Source: Thermoactinomyces intermedius (lineage in GTDB: Bacteria; Bacillota; Bacilli; Thermoactinomycetales; Thermoactinomycetaceae). Taken from it: DNA of 64,000 nucleotides. The DNA lies in the NCBI RefSeq assembly GCF_016055025.1, contig NZ_JAECVW010000003.1. One strand, given 5' to 3'. Positions 60,201-64,000 of this stretch are shown here, one piece after another. Position numbers and translations under genes: made by a program. Under the pieces are notes generated by a model. The model had not been told where the DNA came from and did no database searches. It saw nothing but the letters and a program-made list of their open reading frames with translations. Every line of letters begins with the position of its first letter. Positions within the stretch are counted from its first letter, which is position 1.

Positions 60201-60865
60201 CTATTTCCGGGGATGTCACTGTGAAGGACACCGGAGCCGTTTCCAAAGACATTCAAGCGCAAATTGACGGCACCCCGATCCCGAAAGGCGTTTCGGTCAA
60301 ACTGGGCGGGGATATCGAACAAATGAATGAAAGCTTTGCCGATCTGGGGAAAGCCATGATTGTCGCGGTCTTTTCCGTTTATGTGGTCATGTTGATTGCA
60401 TTTGGGGAAGCCACGGCACCCTTTACCATTTTGTTCTCTCTTCCGTATGCCGTCATCGGCGGTTTGCTCGGTCTGTGGATTGCCGGTCAGCCGATCAGTG
60501 CGCCGGCTTTGATCGGGGCATTGATGTTGATCGGGATCGTGGTCACCAATGCGATCGTCTTTGTGGATCGTGTGCAACAGATGAAAAAACGCGGGCACAA
60601 TACCGTGGATGCGTTGTTGGAAGCGGGGGAAACCCGTCTGCGTCCGATTTTGATGACGGCTTTTGCCACGATTTTCGCCTTGTTGCCGCTGGCTCTCGGG
60701 TATGGAGAAGGTGCCGCCATGTCGCAAGGGTTGGCGATTGTGGTGATCGGAGGGCTTGCCTCGTCCACGTTTTTGACGTTGTTTATTGTTCCGATCGTTT
60801 ATCTTTTCCTCTCCCAATTGCAAGAAAGAAGGCAGTCCAAAAGAAGTCAGCAGGCGGAAGCATAA
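57299..60865 (+). CDS. RND-family exporter (SwrC/YerP-like) with a repeat insertion
   Basis: 1188 residues from GTG 57299, behind AAGGGGAG, against about 1065 in B. subtilis SwrC, the surfactin and drug exporter. Helix 1 is at about 12-32; the large porter domains and twelve helices follow, with the proton-relay aspartates in GRVVDDSIVVIENIYRH. Residues about 255-415 are an insertion in the first extracellular loop: a GLGQ heptad run (267-306), a coiled coil (about 315-380) and a Pro/Lys/Gly-rich linker. Canonical sequence resumes at VKLQDIATITE. No adaptor (MFP) gene is adjacent. Confidence 0.9.
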   Translation: MNWLTRFSLRNVAAVLILIILVTGGGVYTATQLKMEAMPDINFPVIVAVTPYPGASPEDIAEEVTKPIEREIMGVKGVDKVTSISADSTSVVVAQFDFDADLDKAQQQMRDALDRLDLPDDVMDTTFNRFGFNTFPMINFTVTSDKKNATELEQWVKDVVKPKLESIEGVGELQVKGEGPKAVYIRLNPEALKKHNLTLQQVQQALASAQMSLPLGDLNTGNVDMPVRIHQEITSVEDLKNFELTVPTNPTEGMQDAFNQIGQSMESLGQAVGGLGQAVGGLSEGLGQMSKGLGQVSQGLGQVSQGTQQLAKVQAHTQKVQAEMIGIQIELNKAMEQLQKDPENPELQQQIAMLQGQLKAKQAELVALSKQLQAMLAKMPKSSGAVPKGNGQSVKMPAAQGKTSAGTGKPEMKEPEIKTVKLQDIATITESAEGQSMITRTNGKPSINVEVIKNPDDNVVETADAVNAQLDQLAKTNKDVQFMKLFDQSDSVKMSIHSMMREGLLGALFASVVILLFLRNVRMTLISIVSIPVSVFATLILLKQADVSLNIMTLGGMTVAIGRVVDDSIVVIENIYRHLMKGVERTSELIRLATKEVASAITSSTLTTVAVFVPLGMIEGIIGEVFYPFALTVTISLLCSLVVAVTIVPVLAKLLALNGKPLKRDRTRSRLAEQYKKALRWSLNHKKIVLVGSTLLLLGSFALVPLIGTIFLPSDKEKAMSIELKMPSGTNLEKTNQVAEQMEQKLKQHPEVKTISSSVGNMSGQMMANDGSAGSSNRASMFVTLADDTELDTFLENVRKELNAVDQNAVVNVSEVNSINPATNSIEVVITGDSMDKIRTLTNQLTAKIQKVNGLANVENNLSEQKKIVTIEVDDAKAAKKGLVAQQVAASVRGLLQADTIFEIEKGNESQEVKLGLEQDEVNSVDKVKEIRILSSAGELVPLKDIATVKVEEGPVTVKRENGQLAATISGDVTVKDTGAVSKDIQAQIDGTPIPKGVSVKLGGDIEQMNESFADLGKAMIVAVFSVYVVMLIAFGEATAPFTILFSLPYAVIGGLLGLWIAGQPISAPALIGALMLIGIVVTNAIVFVDRVQQMKKRGHNTVDALLEAGETRLRPILMTAFATIFALLPLALGYGEGAAMSQGLAIVVIGGLASSTFLTLFIVPIVYLFLSQLQERRQSKRSQQAEA

Positions 60866-60867
60866 CC

Positions 60868-60902
60868 AAATCCCCCGGGCATGATGTCCCGGGGGATTTT
60901 TT
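60868..60902. terminator. Bidirectional terminator between the RND and YolD genes
   Basis: AAATCCCCCGGG pairs with CCCGGGGGATTT around CATGATGT, with T/A runs at both ends. Confidence 0.92.
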
Positions 60903-61209
60903 ATAACGGGTCCACCTCGATCAATTGATCAAAGGTGATTTTTTTCTTCCATTCGCCATTGGCCATGATGAACCATTCTTCATACGGATGGATTTTTTCA
61001 ATGCGTCCGTAAAACTGAAGGGGTGAATATTTCCCCGCATAGATCACGATGACGGGTTTTTGCAATTCATAAGCTTCTTCCAGCAAAAAGGTCATGTATT
61101 GACGCTCGTCTTCGTCCATTGCGGGGGGATGGTAGGTTGCGGCCGGCCTGTGGGTGACCATGTTATGCCGCTGGGTTTCATACCATTTGTGAAAAGAAGC
61201 TGCCAGCAT
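60901..61209 (-). CDS. YolD-like protein, SOS-regulated
   Basis: 102 residues from ATG 61209, behind GGAGGCGGAG. The second half (DERQYMTFLLEEAYELQKPV, GRIEKIHPYEEWFIMANGEW, KITFDQLIEVD) fits the YolD family, short proteins usually encoded beside Y-family DNA polymerases (UvrX, YqjW). No polymerase gene is beside it here. A perfect SOS box overlaps the promoter, in agreement with a DNA-damage role. Confidence 0.85.
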   Translation of the reverse strand: MLAASFHKWYETQRHNMVTHRPAATYHPPAMDEDERQYMTFLLEEAYELQKPVIVIYAGKYSPLQFYGRIEKIHPYEEWFIMANGEWKKKITFDQLIEVDPL

Positions 61210-61232
61210 CTTTCTCCGCCTCCTTGTTTATG

Positions 61233-61261
61233 ATCATACACGAACACAAGTTCGTATTCAA
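61233..61261 (-). promoter_or_regulatory. yolD promoter with a perfect LexA (SOS) box
   Basis: On the minus strand TTGAAT (61261-61256), a 17-base spacer and TATGAT (61238-61233). The palindrome CGAAC-ACAA-GTTCG (61241-61254) fills the spacer, matching the Bacillus SOS consensus in both arms. Confidence 0.88.
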
Positions 61262-61279
61262 GGAGGAACAGAGAAAAAT

Positions 61280-62782
61280 TTATTGTTTAATCAACTTGAA
61301 GGCATCGGCCACCACATAACCGGAACCGGATGACCATCTGGATACGGCAATTTTATAATCGGTGCCTTGTGACATGTGAAAACGGCCCAGATAGTTCCAT
61401 TTGCCTCCGTTTTGCTGCTGGTTGACATAAACCGTCTGGTTGCCGGAAGATGTTTTGATGATCACAGGCGTGTTGGAGTTATAGCCGCTGTTGGCCGGCC
61501 ACCAGCCGTAAATATCATAGTTTCCGGAGGAAGGGATATTGATTTGGTACCAGAAAGGGTCGCTGGCAAGCACCGGTTCGGCAAAATGATAGTTGCTTCC
61601 GTATTTTTGGGAATTCCAAGTGCTGGTCCCCCATGCGTCGCTGGCCATTTTTGCGCCGGTGTTGTCATAAACGAGTTCCTGAGACTGGTTGATCAAAGAC
61701 ATATAGTAATTCCAATCCCAGTTGGAACCCGGATCGGTATGGGTTGCGCCCGGCACTTCACTGTGTCCGATGATATGGCTGCGGTCTTTGGGAATGCCGT
61801 ACCGGTCACATAACCAGCGGGTCAGGTTGGCTGAAGCGCGGTACATGGCATCTGTGTACCAAGCCGGATCGCTGACATATCCTTCATGTTCGATCCCGAT
61901 GCTGTGAACGTTGTAGTTCCAGTTTCCCGCATGCCATGCAATGTCCTTGTTTTGGACCATTTGGGTAATCTCTCCGTCACTGGAGCGGATCACATAGTGG
62001 GCGCTGACGCTGGCTGCCGGATTTTGGAACCAGCTGATCGTGCCGCTGTAAGAACCCTGAGTCGTATGAATGATGACATAGTCGATGGAATTGCCGTCGC
62101 TTTCGCGATTGGCCGCCGTATAGTTGGAACTGGATGCAGCCACCCATTTGGCACCGGGGTAATCGGGCGTTGCCTGTTTTTCCAATTGCTTTTCCACTTG
62201 TTCATACTTTCCTGTATGAGGTGTCACCGGGGTCGGCAGAATGAAAACATCTTCCCCGTCAATCACCCGTTGTGCGCCTTCATTGATGATTTTGAAAACT
62301 TCATCGGCATACCATTTGGCAGCCACTTCGGAGGACGACCCGCTGTAATCGGCCACGGTGGTATACCAGTCAGCCAAATTTTGCGGGATTTGTCCCTGAT
62401 TGTTTTCCTTGGCCAGTTCGGCCAAAACGGCCGCGCCACCCCGGATGTTTTGTTTGATATCCGTTTTCAGTGTGGATTCGGGGAGATTCAATAAGCGGCT
62501 GGCTTCTTTCAATGATTGGTTGGACGGGTTGTCGGCCAGGTGCATCAACCCGTAGCCGTTGAGCTGGCTGGGTTGTCCGTGATGGTCTTGCCAGCGGGTT
62601 TCGGCATAACTGACAGCCAGCAAAATTTCATCGGGAACTTGAAATTCCTTGGCCGCCTGCCGGAACGTTTCATATAAAGTTCCCGGCTGAAAGTGGTCGT
62701 CGGCTGCAAAGCTGACCGGCGGACTGAAACTGAAAAAGACCATGCTGAAAAGAAGAAGCGAGATCCCCAAAATTCTCCTCAC
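61280..62782 (-). CDS. Multidomain cell-wall hydrolase: lytic-transglycosylase-like, amidase and golvesin-type domains
   Basis: 500 residues from GTG 62782, behind AAGGGGG. Signal peptide ending at SFAA near residue 26. Residues about 30-130 resemble a lysozyme/transglycosylase fold (EILLAVSYAETRW, NGYGLMHLAD). Residues about 225-365 form an Amidase_2 (PGRP) domain with the zinc ligands in VIIHTTQG, AWHAGNW and GATHTDPG. The C-terminus (about 375-500) resembles golvesin/xanthan-lyase-type modules (YDIYGWWPANSGYNSN, YVVADAFKLI). Predicted to cut both sugar and peptide linkages of peptidoglycan. Autolysin or spore function unclear. Confidence 0.88.
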   Translation of the reverse strand: MRRILGISLLLFSMVFFSFSPPVSFAADDHFQPGTLYETFRQAAKEFQVPDEILLAVSYAETRWQDHHGQPSQLNGYGLMHLADNPSNQSLKEASRLLNLPESTLKTDIKQNIRGGAAVLAELAKENNQGQIPQNLADWYTTVADYSGSSSEVAAKWYADEVFKIINEGAQRVIDGEDVFILPTPVTPHTGKYEQVEKQLEKQATPDYPGAKWVAASSSNYTAANRESDGNSIDYVIIHTTQGSYSGTISWFQNPAASVSAHYVIRSSDGEITQMVQNKDIAWHAGNWNYNVHSIGIEHEGYVSDPAWYTDAMYRASANLTRWLCDRYGIPKDRSHIIGHSEVPGATHTDPGSNWDWNYYMSLINQSQELVYDNTGAKMASDAWGTSTWNSQKYGSNYHFAEPVLASDPFWYQINIPSSGNYDIYGWWPANSGYNSNTPVIIKTSSGNQTVYVNQQQNGGKWNYLGRFHMSQGTDYKIAVSRWSSGSGYVVADAFKLIKQ

Positions 62783-62967
62783 ACCGGATTCCCCCTTTTT
62801 ATGTCTGGAGTGATTCTCTATCTTTAATTATATAGCTATTTTATTTTTCATAACAATCTTTTCATTTTAAAAATGAATAATATTCTATATAAAAAAGCAG
62901 CGGCCGGAGGAAGGATTTAAATGTAAGAAAAAGAAACAAGGAAAGAGAGAAAGGGGAGTGACAGGGG

Positions 62968-63177
62968 ATGAACCGAGAACAAGACCAAATATTGAGCCAA
63001 TTAAAGGAAAAGGGGGATACCGTCAAAATATATTTGGTCAACGGATACCAATATCAAGGGAAGGTTAACGATTTTGACAAATACACCATTTCCATCGAGG
63101 TGGAAGGCGAAATGTTTGTCATCTCCAAGAAGATGGTCAGCACCATTGAAATGCCAAAGCCACCTGAAATGGTTTGA
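62968..63177 (+). CDS. Hfq-like Sm-fold RNA chaperone, atypical proximal site
   Basis: 69 residues from ATG 62968, behind AAAGGGGAG. The order of elements is that of Hfq: an N-terminal helix with QDQILSQLKEKG, Sm1 VKIYLVNGYQYQGKVNDFDKYTISIE and Sm2 FVISKKMVSTIE. The canonical YKH of Sm2, which binds uridine on the proximal face, reads SKK here. The start of Sm1 (LVNGYQYQGKV) closely follows the usual LLNGFQLRGQV. It may be a divergent or second Hfq; in B. subtilis the classical hfq lies near mutL and miaA. Confidence 0.78.
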   Translation: MNREQDQILSQLKEKGDTVKIYLVNGYQYQGKVNDFDKYTISIEVEGEMFVISKKMVSTIEMPKPPEMV

Positions 63178-63181
63178 CAGG

Positions 63182-63217
63182 AAAAAGACGGGCTTTTACA
63201 AGGGAACCCGTCTTTTT
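63182..63217. terminator. Bidirectional terminator between hfq-like and pyrD
   Basis: AAAAGACGGG pairs with CCCGTCTTTTT around a 15-base loop; it spans the pyrD stop codon. Confidence 0.85.
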
Positions 63218-64000
63218 GTTTCGTGCAAGTCTTGGCCGATCCATTCGGTAAAATGGCTGATTTGTTCTTTTTCCATCTGAGCAAGCAGTTCCTGGTTGAT
63301 TTTCTTGACGATCCCGGGTCCCTCATAAATCATGCCGGTATAGATTTGAACCAGATTGGCCCCCGCTTTCAGTTTTTCGATCACATGTTGTCCCGTAAAA
63401 ATGCCTCCCGAACCGATGATGGGAATGCTGCCTTGTGTCACGGAATAAATGTGGCGGATCATTTCGTTGGATTTTTCCCGCAGAGGCTTTCCGCTCAAAC
63501 CCCCGTTTTCATTTTGGGCCGGGGCGGTCAATCCTTGGCGGGACAATGTGGTGTTGGTAGCGATGATGCCGTCAATCCGCAAGGAAACCGCCGTGGAGAC
63601 AATTTCTTTTAATGCTTCGATTTCAAGGTCCGGAGCGATCTTCAACAGCACGGGCTTTCTTTTTTGATGGATTTCTTCCGATTCCGTTCGTTGGTTCATC
63701 ATTGCCGTCAATAACGACTGCAATGCCTCGATGTGCTGGAGGTCGCGAAGCCCTTTGGTGTTGGGGGAGCTGACATTGATCACAAAATAGTCCCCGTACG
63801 GATACAGTTCTTTGAGCCCCAGGGTGTAATCCTCCACTGCTTTTTCATTGGGGGTGTCTTTGTTTTTGCCCAAATTGATGCCGACCGGAATGGCGGGATG
63901 CCCCAACCGCTCAAAGGATTCCTTCGCCGCGGCAACCCCGTGGTTGTTAAACCCCATCCGGTTGATCACGGCTTCATCTTCCGGAAGGCGAAACAGCCGG
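63196..64000 (-). CDS. pyrD: Dihydroorotate dehydrogenase, class 2 (quinone type), N-terminus cut by window edge
   Basis: The frame is open to the window end, so 268 C-terminal residues are seen and the N-terminal membrane-associating part is missing. RLPEDEAVINRMGFNNHG, GINLGKNKDT, FVINVSSPNTKGLR (with the Ser base typical of class 2), LLKIAPDL, ATNTTLSR, GGLSGKPLR and IGSGGIFTG define a membrane-bound PyrD2, which reduces quinone. B. subtilis itself uses the class 1B PyrD/PyrK pair in the pyr operon, so a stand-alone class 2 enzyme is a difference. Confidence 0.95.
   Translation of the reverse strand, partial: RLFRLPEDEAVINRMGFNNHGVAAAKESFERLGHPAIPVGINLGKNKDTPNEKAVEDYTLGLKELYPYGDYFVINVSSPNTKGLRDLQHIEALQSLLTAMMNQRTESEEIHQKRKPVLLKIAPDLEIEALKEIVSTAVSLRIDGIIATNTTLSRQGLTAPAQNENGGLSGKPLREKSNEMIRHIYSVTQGSIPIIGSGGIFTGQHVIEKLKAGANLVQIYTGMIYEGPGIVKKINQELLAQMEKEQISHFTEWIGQDLHETKRRVPL

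Noticed and set aside
1..64000. CRISPR arrays, tRNA or rRNA genes, insertion sequences
   Set aside because: I read both strands for repeats with regular spacers, tRNA-like arms and transposase motifs and found none that hold up.

Overview
This 64-kb window comes from a low-to-mid GC, endospore-forming Firmicute of the order Bacillales. The evidence is an alpha/beta-type SASP gene, HPr kinase, long-form HPF, MinJ, a yybP-ykoY riboswitch and Bacillus-type ARG and SOS operators. Gene order follows the B. subtilis degU-comF-hpf-secA-prfB-cccB-ftsEX-ctpB-minJ-uvrBA-yvlD-hprK-lgt-ppaX-yvoF segment, with extra blocks inserted. Frequent TTG and GTG starts would fit Thermoactinomycetaceae, but I cannot fix the genus from sequence alone. 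It reads as chromosomal core: I found no tRNA, rRNA, insertion sequence, prophage or CRISPR array.

Layout. 1-9.6 kb: yvyE (cut by the window edge) and an LCP cell-wall ligase on the minus strand, then a secreted subtilisin, metK, a DegU-like regulator without its phospho-acceptor aspartate, a small membrane protein, comFA broken by an in-frame TGA, and comFC. 9.7-16.3 kb: HU, an arginine-type ABC transporter (artPQM) containing a striking cluster of DnaA boxes, a cold-shock protein, HPF, UDP-GlcNAc 2-epimerase and a glycosyltransferase. 16.4-22.2 kb: secA, prfB with its programmed frameshift, an enoyl-CoA hydratase, a charged membrane protein and cytochrome c-551. 22.3-27.5 kb: argCJBDF. 27.7-30 kb: an isolated pilMNO-like operon. 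30-33 kb: a Mn-riboswitch-controlled TerC exporter and a YgiB/YgiC-like pair. 33.2-35.8 kb: argGH. 36.1-44 kb: ftsEX, three paralogous coiled-coil/LytM proteins, ctpB and minJ. 44-49 kb: SOS-controlled uvrBA. 49-57 kb: sasP, small proteins, yvlD, a DUF84 NTPase and class D sortase on the minus strand, hprK, an NCS2 permease, lgt, ppaX and yvoF. 57.3-64 kb: a SwrC-like RND exporter, a LexA-controlled YolD protein, a multidomain amidase, an Hfq-like protein and pyrD (cut by the window edge).

How the genes work together. Arginine synthesis and uptake (artPQM, argCJBDF, argGH) appear to share ArgR/AhrC operators at three separate promoters. The ftsEX/LytM/ctpB/minJ block concerns septal and cell-wall remodelling. 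uvrBA and yolD share SOS operators.

The observations I rate highest are the DnaA-box cluster inside artPQM, the non-phosphorylatable DegU homologue, the pilO-like gene with no canonical start codon before its membrane helix, the LytM paralogue lacking its catalytic histidine, the GLGQ heptad insertion in the RND exporter, the Hfq-like protein lacking the proximal YKH motif, and the metK leader with competing hairpins but no S-box.
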